Shown one piece after another: positions 33,801 to 41,352 of a stretch of DNA of 64,000 nucleotides; position 1 is the stretch's first letter, and every line of letters begins with the position of its first letter. Made by a program: the position numbers and the translations under genes. A model generated the notes under the pieces. The model had not been told where the DNA came from. It did no database searches and was given only the letters and a program-made list of their open reading frames with translations. This stretch comes from Candidatus Omnitrophota bacterium (GTDB lineage Bacteria > Omnitrophota > Gorgyraeia > Gygaellales > JAQTUX01), in the NCBI GenBank assembly GCA_028707125.1, contig JAQTUX010000001.1, positions 649,850 to 713,849 of the forward strand. The letters run 5' to 3'.

Positions 33801-36548
33801 ATGTGCTACGCGATACCGGGAAAAGTAAAACAGATACAACAAAAGACAGTAGTCGTTGATTACTTCGGCGAGGAGAAAAGGGCGCATAACGAGCTGTACG
33901 ATATCTCTATCGGCGATTACGTGTGCGCCCAGGGAGGCTTTGTCATAAAGAAGGTCTCCGCCCCTGAGGCGGAAAGTATTTTATCGGCGTGGAGGGAGCT
34001 GTTTTTTCATCTCCAGGATGTGGACTTACGCCTTTCTCGCATAGACCGGAAAGACAACGCCGACAGGAAACTTGCCGTTTTGCTTGATAAGGCGCTGGAA
34101 AACGCGCCTTTGACACAGCAGGACCTGTTATACCTTTTGGGCCTTACAGACGAGGGTTCATGCCGATTGTTCTTTAACGCCGCCAACTTCTTGCGTCAGA
34201 AATACCATAAGAACTCCTGCTGCGTGCACGGCATAATTGAGATATCTAATTATTGCTCTGGCCCCTGCGCATACTGTGGTATATCCTGCCATAATAGACA
34301 GCTGAAACGTTATCGTATGAGCCCCGAAGAGATAATAAACGCGGCCGTTAGCGCTGTGCAAGAATACGGGTTTCAGGCGCTTGTCCTGCAAAGCGGAGAG
34401 GACCCCGGATACAGCGTGGATGAGCTCGCCGGTATCATAAAAAGCATAAAAGAAAAAGCCCCCTGCCTTATATGCGTCAGTTTCGGAGAGGTCGGCCTGG
34501 GCGGATTGGAAAAGCTTTACAACGCGGGGGCGCGCGCGCTTTTGATGCGTTTTGAGACGTCAAACCCTAAACTATACGAAGACCTGCATCCGCGGCGATC
34601 TTTGAATACAAGGATAGAACATATCAAAAGGGCCCACGAGCTGGGGTATCTTATAATAACCGGTTCTCTGATAGGGCTACCGGGCCAGACACGGCAGGAT
34701 ATTATAAACGACATATATCTGGCGAAAAATCTGCGCGCGGAGATGTATTCTTTCGGCCCGTTCCTGCCGCATCCGCGGACGCCGCTTTCGCGCCATAGGC
34801 CGCCGTCGGAATTGGATGTCCTGAAAACATTGGCATTGATCCGGCTCATTGACCCGGAGAACGCCAAGGTCCTTGTTACAACGGCGCTGGAGACGCTTTC
34901 CGGCGCGGCCAGAGGGAAGGCCCTTATGTGCGGCGCCAATTCCCTTATGCTTAACGCCACCCCGTTTCAATACAGCAGGCACTATTCTATCTATCCCGAT
35001 AAGGCCCATACGGATGAGCCATTAGAGAAGCAGATAGACGAGTCGCTTTCTCTTCTTAAGTCATTAGGCCGCGCCCCGACTGACCTGGGGATCTCGGCCG
35101 CGGAAGAGAAGCCGGATAAATACCTTAAGGATCAAAAGGATTTTATCAATGAGGAACTGATAAACAACGCGCTTGCCTTGAATAAAGGCGCCGAACCGAA
35201 AAGGATAGAGGATATACTTGATAAGGCCCTGTCAATACAGACATTGACGCTTGATGAAACCGCGGCCTTGCTTAATGTCAGAGATAAAAATACCTGGGAC
35301 AGGATGAGGGAAACCGCCGCCAGGATAAAAAATAAGGTCTACGATAACAGGATAGTCACCTTCGCGCCGCTTTATTTAAGCAACCTCTGCGTTAACAACT
35401 GCTCCTATTGCGGCTTCAGAAAAGACAATGAGAAGATCAAGAGAAGGACCCTGGGTCTCGATGAGGTGGCCAGGGAAACAGAGGTGCTGGCAGGTAAAAT
35501 AGGCCATAAACGTCTTATAGCGGTTTATGGAGAGCATCCCACAACAGGTATTGATTACATTGCTTCAACATTAAGGGCGATTTACGATGTAAAGGTAAAG
35601 ACAAAAAACGGGTTTGGCCAGATAAGAAGGGTAAATGTGAACGCGGCGCCTATGTCCGTGGAAGACCTGAAGGCCTTAAAGAAATCCGGCATCGGCACAT
35701 ATCAGGTATTTCAGGAGACATATCATCACGCGAGTTACCGGAAAGCGCATCCCGAAAATACCTTAAAATCAGATTACAGTTGGAGGCTGCGCTGTATGCA
35801 CAGGGCCCTTGAAGCGGGCATAGACGATGTCGGCATAGGCGCGCTTTTTGGCTTATACGACTGGAGATTTGAAGTGCTGGGCCTGGTTTCTCACGCGAGG
35901 GAACTTGAAGATAAATTCGGAATAGGGCCTCATACGATCTCCTTCCCAAGGCTTGAGCCGGCGTTTAACACGCCGCTTGCCCAAAACGCGCGCTTTAAGG
36001 TAAGCGACGAAGATTTTGAAAAGCTGGTCACTGTAATAAGGATCGCGGTCCCTTATACAGGGATGATCTTGACCGCGAGAGAAAATGCCCGAATGAGAAG
36101 GAGGGTGATGCCTTTGGGATGTACTCAGACAGACGCCTCTACCTGTATCGGCATAGGCGCTTATAGCGACAGGTATGCCGCGCAGGAAGGCCAAAGGCAG
36201 CAGTTCTTCCTGGGAGATACAAGAGGCCTGGATGAGGTGATAAGAGAACTTGCCATGATGGGATATATCACATCATTTTGCACTGCGGGTTACCGCTGCG
36301 GCAGGACAGGAGAGCATATTATGTCCCTTCTTAAGACAGGCGCTGAAGGCAGGTTCTGCAAGATAAACGCGGTTTTGACATTCCGAGAATGGCTTGACGA
36401 TTTTGCCGGCGAGCAGACCCTGGCGGCGGGCGAAGCGATAATAGAAAAAGAACTGAACGCGATAAAGTCGAAGATACCTTCTTTATATCCCAAGGTTTTA
36501 GAATACTACGAAAGGATCAAAAAAGGCGAAAGAGATTTATTTTTATGA
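33801..36548 (+). CDS. HypC-HydE-HydG triple fusion maturase
   Basis: A 915-residue protein with three parts. Residues 1-80 are HypC, starting MCYAIPGKV with the Fe(CN)2CO-binding Cys2 free at the N-terminus once Met is removed. Residues about 85-430 are HydE, a radical-SAM protein with Cys152/156/159. Residues about 440-915 are HydG, the tyrosine lyase making CO and cyanide, with Cys530/534/537 and the C-terminal domain from about 770. HypC serves [NiFe] hydrogenases, whereas HydE and HydG build the [FeFe] H-cluster. Here they are one chain, one base after hypA and inside a [NiFe] hydrogenase operon. In the HydG tail the usual CxxC reads Cys827-T-A-Gly830, with Cys833 and Cys853 nearby. No HydF, HydA or HypB/D/E/F is in the window. 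Confidence 0.9.
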   Translation: MCYAIPGKVKQIQQKTVVVDYFGEEKRAHNELYDISIGDYVCAQGGFVIKKVSAPEAESILSAWRELFFHLQDVDLRLSRIDRKDNADRKLAVLLDKALENAPLTQQDLLYLLGLTDEGSCRLFFNAANFLRQKYHKNSCCVHGIIEISNYCSGPCAYCGISCHNRQLKRYRMSPEEIINAAVSAVQEYGFQALVLQSGEDPGYSVDELAGIIKSIKEKAPCLICVSFGEVGLGGLEKLYNAGARALLMRFETSNPKLYEDLHPRRSLNTRIEHIKRAHELGYLIITGSLIGLPGQTRQDIINDIYLAKNLRAEMYSFGPFLPHPRTPLSRHRPPSELDVLKTLALIRLIDPENAKVLVTTALETLSGAARGKALMCGANSLMLNATPFQYSRHYSIYPDKAHTDEPLEKQIDESLSLLKSLGRAPTDLGISAAEEKPDKYLKDQKDFINEELINNALALNKGAEPKRIEDILDKALSIQTLTLDETAALLNVRDKNTWDRMRETAARIKNKVYDNRIVTFAPLYLSNLCVNNCSYCGFRKDNEKIKRRTLGLDEVARETEVLAGKIGHKRLIAVYGEHPTTGIDYIASTLRAIYDVKVKTKNGFGQIRRVNVNAAPMSVEDLKALKKSGIGTYQVFQETYHHASYRKAHPENTLKSDYSWRLRCMHRALEAGIDDVGIGALFGLYDWRFEVLGLVSHARELEDKFGIGPHTISFPRLEPAFNTPLAQNARFKVSDEDFEKLVTVIRIAVPYTGMILTARENARMRRRVMPLGCTQTDASTCIGIGAYSDRYAAQEGQRQQFFLGDTRGLDEVIRELAMMGYITSFCTAGYRCGRTGEHIMSLLKTGAEGRFCKINAVLTFREWLDDFAGEQTLAAGEAIIEKELNAIKSKIPSLYPKVLEYYERIKKGERDLFL

Positions 36549-36554
36549 TATAAT
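36546..36554 (+). promoter_or_regulatory. Extended -10 promoter for a leaderless MFS gene
   Basis: TGATATAAT (TGn plus TATAAT) ends six bases before the ATG at 36561. No good -35 is seen and there is no Shine-Dalgarno. Confidence 0.5.
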
Positions 36555-36560
36555 CTCTTT

Positions 36561-37757
36561 ATGTTTTCTTCGTTAAAGATCCGCAACTTCAGGATATATT
36601 GGCTGGGCATGCTGATCTCGCTTATCGGCAGCTGGGTGCAGATCACGGCGCAGGCCTGGCTTGTATTTGACCTTACCAGATCATCCTTCCTTTTAGGCAT
36701 TGTCGGTTTTTCCAGTTATATCCCTATTTTCGCGCTTTCTCTATTCGGCGGCGTTGCCGCCGACAGGTTTTCAAAACGCGGCATACTGCTGGTCACCCAG
36801 GTCGGGCTTATGGCGCTGGCATTTGTCCTCGGTATTCTGGTAGTGGCAGAGAAGGCGGCGGTCTGGAATATTGTTTTGATCTCTCTCCTTAACGGTTCAT
36901 TTATGGCATTTGACGGCCCGGCCAGGCAGGCCTATATCATAGAGCTTACCGGCAGAGAGCATGTACTGAATGCCCTGGCGTTGAATTCCGCGGCATTCAA
37001 TTCAGCCAGGATAATCGGCCCGGCGCTAGCCGGTATATTGATCGCCTCGGTGGGCATGGCAGGGTGCTTCTTCGTTAATGCCGTATCGTTCCTCGCCGCG
37101 ATAGCCGCCTTGGCGATAATAAGAGCCGCCGGCAGCCGGGGCGTGAGGCAGAATAAGCATATTTTTGTTGAGTTGTGGGAGGGATTGAATTTCATCAGGG
37201 GCCACCGGCTTATACTCGCGCTTATGATCATAGTCGCGGTATCCAGTTTGTTCGGGTTTTCTTACGTTATATTAATGCCGGTGTTCGCCGATTCCGTATT
37301 CGCCAAAGGCGTCGGCGGATTAGGCACGCTTATGTCAAGCGCGGGATTCGGCGCTTTAATTGCCGCGCTTACTATCGCGGGGCTGGGCGATTTTAAAGGC
37401 AAGGGCAAGCTCCTTATGGCTTCGGCGGTAGTGTTTTCTCTGGCCTTGTTCGCGTTTTCTTTTACCAGGATATACTGGCTTTCCTTGCTGCTTATATGTT
37501 TGGCGGGCTGGGGAGGCGTTTCCACGATGGCCCTTGTAAATACCTTATTGCAGATCAATGTGCCGGATAGTTTCAGGGGCAGGGTAATGGGGCTGTTTAT
37601 GCTGACGTTTGCCGGGATGGTCCCTTTCGGCAACCTCCTGGCCGGCTCTGTCGCGCAGTTGGCGGGCGCGTCTGTTACATTGGCTATCGGCGCCGGTATA
37701 TGCCTGGCGTTCTTTTTATGCGTTAATATTATGTTTCCGAAAATAAGGGATATCTGA
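36561..37757 (+). CDS. MFS exporter (MFS_3/enterobactin-exporter-like)
   Basis: A 398-residue, 12-helix major facilitator. It opens with SLKIRNFRIYWLGMLIS and has the loop 2-3 motif GGVAADRFSKRGILL, features of the EntS-like exporter group. The substrate is unknown. It follows the maturase fusion by 12 bases but has its own TATAAT close to the ATG. Its stop overlaps the next start. Confidence 0.82.
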   Translation: MFSSLKIRNFRIYWLGMLISLIGSWVQITAQAWLVFDLTRSSFLLGIVGFSSYIPIFALSLFGGVAADRFSKRGILLVTQVGLMALAFVLGILVVAEKAAVWNIVLISLLNGSFMAFDGPARQAYIIELTGREHVLNALALNSAAFNSARIIGPALAGILIASVGMAGCFFVNAVSFLAAIAALAIIRAAGSRGVRQNKHIFVELWEGLNFIRGHRLILALMIIVAVSSLFGFSYVILMPVFADSVFAKGVGGLGTLMSSAGFGALIAALTIAGLGDFKGKGKLLMASAVVFSLALFAFSFTRIYWLSLLLICLAGWGGVSTMALVNTLLQINVPDSFRGRVMGLFMLTFAGMVPFGNLLAGSVAQLAGASVTLAIGAGICLAFFLCVNIMFPKIRDI

Positions 37758-38203
37758 TGAGGCCGCGCTACCATGTGGTTTCGTCGCTTGCCTTCGGTAT
37801 AGGTTTTTGGAAGGCCTCCGGCGATCTCAAGGCGTCACTTGCCTGTCTGTTGGCGGGTATATTAATAGATATTGACCACGTAATTGATTTTTATATCCAT
37901 AACCGGATAAAGATGGAGAGCCCGCTTAGGGCCTATAGACGGTTGCGCGATTGGTGCTTTGGGCTGAAGTTTGACGCGTTGTATATATGCCTGCATTCAA
38001 TAGAATTGCTATTGCTTATCTGGCTTTATGTCCTTATATTGAAACCGGGTATATTCTGGCTTGCCATCGCGGTGGGGTTAACGCAGCATATGATCCTGGA
38101 TATTATTTTTAACAGCAGGAGATTCATCCCTCCTCGAGGCTATCTCTTTTTCTATCGCATGAAAAAGGGGTTTAAGAAAGACGCCCTGATGCGGCGCCCT
38201 TGA
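37757..38203 (+). CDS. YdjM/DUF457-like membrane protein
   Basis: A 148-residue membrane protein resembling the membrane-bound metal-dependent hydrolase-like family: LLAGILIDIDHVIDF with acidic and His residues, CLHSIELLLL, and LTQHMILDI. The spaced His/Asp residues could bind a metal, but catalytic function is unproven for the family. Probably cotranscribed with the MFS gene. Confidence 0.65.
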   Translation: MRPRYHVVSSLAFGIGFWKASGDLKASLACLLAGILIDIDHVIDFYIHNRIKMESPLRAYRRLRDWCFGLKFDALYICLHSIELLLLIWLYVLILKPGIFWLAIAVGLTQHMILDIIFNSRRFIPPRGYLFFYRMKKGFKKDALMRRP

Positions 38204-38228
38204 AATCCGCTTGAAAATGTGTTATACT
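38200..38228 (+). promoter_or_regulatory. Promoter of the c-di-GMP riboswitch transcript
   Basis: TTGAAA (38200-38205), 17-base spacer, TATACT (38223-38228) with a TG one base upstream (extended -10). Transcription would start about where the aptamer begins. Confidence 0.6.
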
Positions 38229-38235
38229 TATAGTA

Positions 38236-38379
38236 GCCGATAAAGGTAAACCTTGGGAAACCAGGGGACGCAAAGCCGCAAACCTAAATCCAGAAGTCGG
38301 CAAGGACATGGTGGTTGGGCTGCAGTTCGGAGGTGAGTATCGCAGAACAAGAAAGACACCTTTATCGGCTCCTTTTTTT
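38236..38379 (+). promoter_or_regulatory. c-di-GMP-I (GEMM-I) riboswitch
   Basis: The GEMM-I core is clear: AAACC...GGAAACC, GGGGACGCAAAGCC (38264-38277), the far-side tetraloop receptor region CCTAAAT, and a terminal GGTTGGGCTGC. A G precedes the TAAACC segment at the position that is G in c-di-GMP binders (A in the cGAMP variant), so c-di-GMP is predicted. The 12-bp P1 stem GCCGATAAAGGT/ACCTTTATCGGC (38236-38247, 38358-38369) is followed within four bases by seven T. The closed aptamer itself may thus act as a terminator. Confidence 0.9.
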
Positions 38380-38406
38380 ATCCCAACAGTTTTGTTGGGA
38401 TTTTTT
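38380..38406 (+). terminator. Intrinsic terminator after the GEMM-I riboswitch
   Basis: ATCCCAACA (38380-38388) pairs with TGTTGGGAT (38393-38401), followed by a run of T. Confidence 0.85.
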
Positions 38407-38424
38407 ATTTTCGGGTGTTATAAT
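38395..38424 (+). promoter_or_regulatory. Putative second promoter directly before the GH1 gene
   Basis: TGTTATAAT (extended -10; TATAAT at 38419-38424) lies eight bases before the ATG at 38433. A poor -35 (TTGGGA, 38395-38400) is 18 bases upstream. It would make a leaderless message that bypasses the riboswitch terminator. Confidence 0.45.
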
Positions 38425-38432
38425 AATAAGAT

Positions 38433-39662
38433 ATGACCGATTTTCCTGAGGGGTTTTTATGGGGCGCGGCAACCAGCGCCCATCAAGTTGAGGGCAATAA
38501 CAGTAATTCCGACTGGTGGGAATGGGAGCTTGCCGGCAGGGTAAAGGAGGCGTCAGGCAGGGCAGACGGCCATTATAAGCTGTTTGAGGTCGATTTTGAA
38601 CTGGCGGTAAAGTTAGGGCACAATGCCCACCGTTTTTCCATAGAATGGAGCAGGATACAGCCGGGCCCCGATGAATTCTCTGATAAAGCGATAGAACATT
38701 ACCGGCGTGTTATAAAGGCGCTGAAGATACGGGGGATCGAGCCGATAGTCACGCTGCATCATTTTACCGTCCCCCTATGGTTTGCCCGGCAGGGCTCCTG
38801 GTTAAACAAGGAGGCGCCGGAGACCTTCTGCCGTTACGCGGGCAGGGTGATCGGGGAACTGGCAGGCGACGTAAAGTACTGGATAACCATCAACGAGCCG
38901 TTGATCCTGTGTTATTACGGTTACGTGGAAGGGCTCTGGCCGCCGGGGGAGAGTTCTTTTAAAAAAGCAAAAGAGGCGCTTAAAAATCTTGCCTTGGCGC
39001 ATCTGGAAAGTTACCGTCTTATAAAAGACGTATACAGAAGGAAAAACCTGCCTTCTCCTATGGTGAGCATAGCCCAGAATATACGGCTGTTCCACCCCTG
39101 CCCCAGCCGCGCGCGCATTTTGAATAAACTACCGGTATATTTGCGGGATAAATATTTCAATTACGGCATACTTGATCATCTGATCGGAAAGAACGCCCTG
39201 GATTTTATGGGCATTAATTATTACGGCAGAGAGTTTATCAGATTCTCCCGCGCCAACGCAAGAGGCCTTTTTGCCGATAACTGCCTGTGCCCCGAGCACA
39301 GCAGGGACGCCCTGCGTAATTCCCTCGGTTGGGAGATCTATCCCGAAGGCATCCTGGAGATCATGTTGAGGATAAAAAAATACGGGCTGCCGGTAATAAT
39401 AACCGAAAACGGCATATGCACCGATGACGACAACCTCAGATGGTACTATATCAGCGAGCACCTGAAGAATCTGGCGGAGGCGATAAAGCTGGGCGTTGAT
39501 GTGAAGGGGTATCTGTATTGGTCGCTGCTGGATAATTTTGAGTGGCATGAAGGATTCAAGCCCCGCTTCGGCCTCATAGAGGTCGATTACAATGATCTTA
39601 AAAGGCATATAAGGGACAGCGCGTTGAAGTATGCCAAGGTGTGCAGGGAAAATAGGATATAG
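38433..39662 (+). CDS. Family GH1 beta-glucosidase
   Basis: A 409-residue glycoside hydrolase of family 1. FPEGFLWGAATSAHQVEG opens the barrel, the acid/base Glu155 lies in TINEP and the nucleophile Glu325 in ITENG. The protein is slightly shorter than most GH1 enzymes (about 440-460). No signal peptide is seen, so it is cytoplasmic, acting on imported beta-glucosides or cellobiose-like sugars; galactosidase or phospho-glycosidase activity is possible. A c-di-GMP-I riboswitch lies upstream. No Shine-Dalgarno precedes the ATG. Confidence 0.92.
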   Translation: MTDFPEGFLWGAATSAHQVEGNNSNSDWWEWELAGRVKEASGRADGHYKLFEVDFELAVKLGHNAHRFSIEWSRIQPGPDEFSDKAIEHYRRVIKALKIRGIEPIVTLHHFTVPLWFARQGSWLNKEAPETFCRYAGRVIGELAGDVKYWITINEPLILCYYGYVEGLWPPGESSFKKAKEALKNLALAHLESYRLIKDVYRRKNLPSPMVSIAQNIRLFHPCPSRARILNKLPVYLRDKYFNYGILDHLIGKNALDFMGINYYGREFIRFSRANARGLFADNCLCPEHSRDALRNSLGWEIYPEGILEIMLRIKKYGLPVIITENGICTDDDNLRWYYISEHLKNLAEAIKLGVDVKGYLYWSLLDNFEWHEGFKPRFGLIEVDYNDLKRHIRDSALKYAKVCRENRI

Positions 39663-39668
39663 AAGATA

Positions 39669-39738
39669 CCCCACACTTACGTGTGGGGAATGGCAATCTT
39701 AAGTATAGACAGAGGATACTACACACGTAAGTGTGTAG
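39669..39738 (+). repeat. REPIN-like pair of inverted palindromes (copy 1)
   Basis: Hairpin 1 is CCCCACAC-TTAC-GTGTGGGG (39669-39688). Hairpin 2 is CTACACAC-GTAA-GTGTGTAG (39719-39738), which on the other strand reads with the same TTAC loop. So two copies of one palindrome face each other across a 30-base spacer. The same pair recurs at 42128. Confidence 0.8.
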
Positions 39739-39746
39739 AGGAAAAG

Positions 39747-40397
39747 TTGCGACGAATAGATAAGATAATTGAGATCTTACGGAAAGAGACAAAGAAATAC
39801 CGCGTTCCGGTGGTGACGGAGATGGCGCAAAGGTGGGGGGAGCCGTTCTATGTTCTGATCTCCTGCATCCTCTCTTTGCGCACGAAAGACGCGGTAACGC
39901 GGGCTGCTTCCGAAAGGATATTCAGCATTGCCGATAGCCCAGTGGATATGTCGCGTTTATCCGCGGGAAAGATAGAGAAGGCGATCTATCCCGTGGGGTT
40001 TTACCGCACGAAGGCAAAGAATATACTCAGGGTCTGCCGGATATTGGCGGAACGATTTAGATCGAAGGTCCCCTCTACCATTGATGAATTGCTTGCTTTG
40101 CCGGGAGTGGGCAGAAAAACAGCAAACCTTGTTGTCACGCGGGGATTCGGAAAACTCGGCATATGCGTAGACACCCATGTTCACAGGATATCAAATCGTT
40201 TAGGGTATGTCAGGACGCGGACCCCCGAACAAACAGAGTTCGCCTTAAGAAAGATATTGCCTAAGCGTTACTGGATTGAGTATAATGATTTACTGGTCAC
40301 ATGGGGCCAGAATGTCTGCGCCCCTGTTTCACCGTTCTGCGGTCAGTGCGCGATTGTCAAATATTGTAAAAAGGCAGGCGTTAGTAAAAGCAGATAA
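39747..40397 (+). CDS. nth: Endonuclease III
   Basis: About 216 residues, a bifunctional DNA glycosylase/AP lyase for oxidised pyrimidines. The helix-hairpin-helix LPGVGRKTANLV carries the catalytic Lys, VDTHVHR the catalytic Asp, and CAPVSPFCGQCAIVKYC the [4Fe-4S] loop. I favour the TTG start at 39747, preceded by GAGG, because the longer frame from 39681 would translate palindromic repeat sequence and usual Nth proteins start about here. The repeat thus abuts its start. Confidence 0.92.
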   Translation: MRRIDKIIEILRKETKKYRVPVVTEMAQRWGEPFYVLISCILSLRTKDAVTRAASERIFSIADSPVDMSRLSAGKIEKAIYPVGFYRTKAKNILRVCRILAERFRSKVPSTIDELLALPGVGRKTANLVVTRGFGKLGICVDTHVHRISNRLGYVRTRTPEQTEFALRKILPKRYWIEYNDLLVTWGQNVCAPVSPFCGQCAIVKYCKKAGVSKSR

Positions 40398-40416
40398 GCG
40401 TTAAAAGCGGATATCA

Positions 40417-40529
40417 GGTGATTAGGGGATTGGGGTCTGGAGATTGGGATATTAGGGAATTGGGGACAATGTCCCTAATACCCAAGTCTCCTGATACCCA
40501 GATCCCAATATCCCAATTACCCAATCACC
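40417..40529 (+). repeat. Long imperfect inverted repeat built of ATTGGG/TTAGGG units
   Basis: About 113 bases in which GGTGATTAGGGGATTGGG at the left end faces CCCAATTACCCAATCACC at the right end. Further ATTGGGATATTAGGG-like units are matched by CCCAATATCCCA and TCCCTAATACCC. The centre is near GGGGACAATGTCCC. It fills the space between nth and the lipoprotein gene. It has no coding content and no T-tract; it may be a MITE or an unclassified palindromic element. Confidence 0.75.
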
Positions 40530-40551
40530 ACATTTAGCAGATGGAGGGTTT

Positions 40552-41046
40552 ATGAATATCAAGAGATATGTATGTATGCTTATTGCGATCCTCTCAATTT
40601 CCGGCTGCCTTGCCGGCGAGGAGTATGCCAGGAAGGTCTTAGGGGTTTCCACGGAGGATCTGGAGGTCCGGCGCTCTACAGGCATAAAGAAGAATTTTGA
40701 TATGGATTTTGACTCATGTTTTGAGAGGGCGCAGGAGGTCCTGAAAGATATAGGCGCGTATATCTATGCCAGGCAGAAATGGAATGAGTTGATCGCCATT
40801 TACAGGACTGAGAAGGATACTACGCCCGTTGGCGTATTCTTCAGCGCAGTTTCAGGCAAGGTTACGGAGGTTGAGGTGGTTTCTCCCAGCTCATTCATCG
40901 CCGAGGAGGTATCCCAGAAGTTGTTTTTGGGGCTGGAAGGCAAGCCCATACCTGTCTCCCAGAAGGAAATAGAGGAACTAGAGAAGGAAAAGGAAGAAGA
41001 AGAGAAGCAGAAGGCAAGTTCCACGGTTGATTTAGGCGTGGATTGA
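40552..41046 (+). CDS. Small lipoprotein of unknown function
   Basis: A 164-residue protein with a lipoprotein signal, LSISGC with the lipidated Cys at about residue 19. A globular domain of about 100 residues follows, then a strongly acidic/basic coiled stretch (EEIEELEKEKEEEEKQK-like, about 138-156). I do not recognise a named family. A clear GGAGGG site precedes the ATG. Confidence 0.7.
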   Translation: MNIKRYVCMLIAILSISGCLAGEEYARKVLGVSTEDLEVRRSTGIKKNFDMDFDSCFERAQEVLKDIGAYIYARQKWNELIAIYRTEKDTTPVGVFFSAVSGKVTEVEVVSPSSFIAEEVSQKLFLGLEGKPIPVSQKEIEELEKEKEEEEKQKASSTVDLGVD

Positions 41047-41055
41047 AAGGCAAAA

Positions 41056-41352
41056 ATGGAAAACATTGACGACTTGATCAAGGAATGCCACAAAGTAGCT
41101 AAGGAAAAGGGCTGGTGGGATACGGATAGAAACGACGGCGAACTTATCGCGCTTATGCATTCGGAATTATCGGAGGCGCTTGAGGCGATGCGCCAGCACG
41201 CCGCGAAAGAGGCGGTGGCAGAGGAATTGGCTGACTGCTGCATAAGGATCTTTGATTACTGCGGCGCGCGCGGGATAGACCTTCGGGAGGCGCTGAATAA
41301 AAAGATCGACCATAACAAGACCAGGCCGTACAGGCACGGGAAGAAGTTTTAA
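41056..41352 (+). CDS. MazG-like nucleotide pyrophosphohydrolase
   Basis: A 98-residue all-alpha protein. The MazG-like metal site is visible as LMHSELSEALEAMR followed by VAEELADCCIRIFDY (paired EExxE/ExxD). It would hydrolyse a nucleoside triphosphate to the monophosphate and PPi, for housecleaning of non-canonical nucleotides. Substrate unknown. Confidence 0.85.
   Translation: MENIDDLIKECHKVAKEKGWWDTDRNDGELIALMHSELSEALEAMRQHAAKEAVAEELADCCIRIFDYCGARGIDLREALNKKIDHNKTRPYRHGKKF

Noticed and set aside
35100-36548. The third part of the fusion as ThiH (thiamin tyrosine lyase), tempting because of the thi4 genes.
   Set aside because: The C-terminal domain after GDTRGLDEVIREL, with CTAG...RTGEH and NAVLTFREWL, is specific to HydG, and the gene is in a hydrogenase operon.
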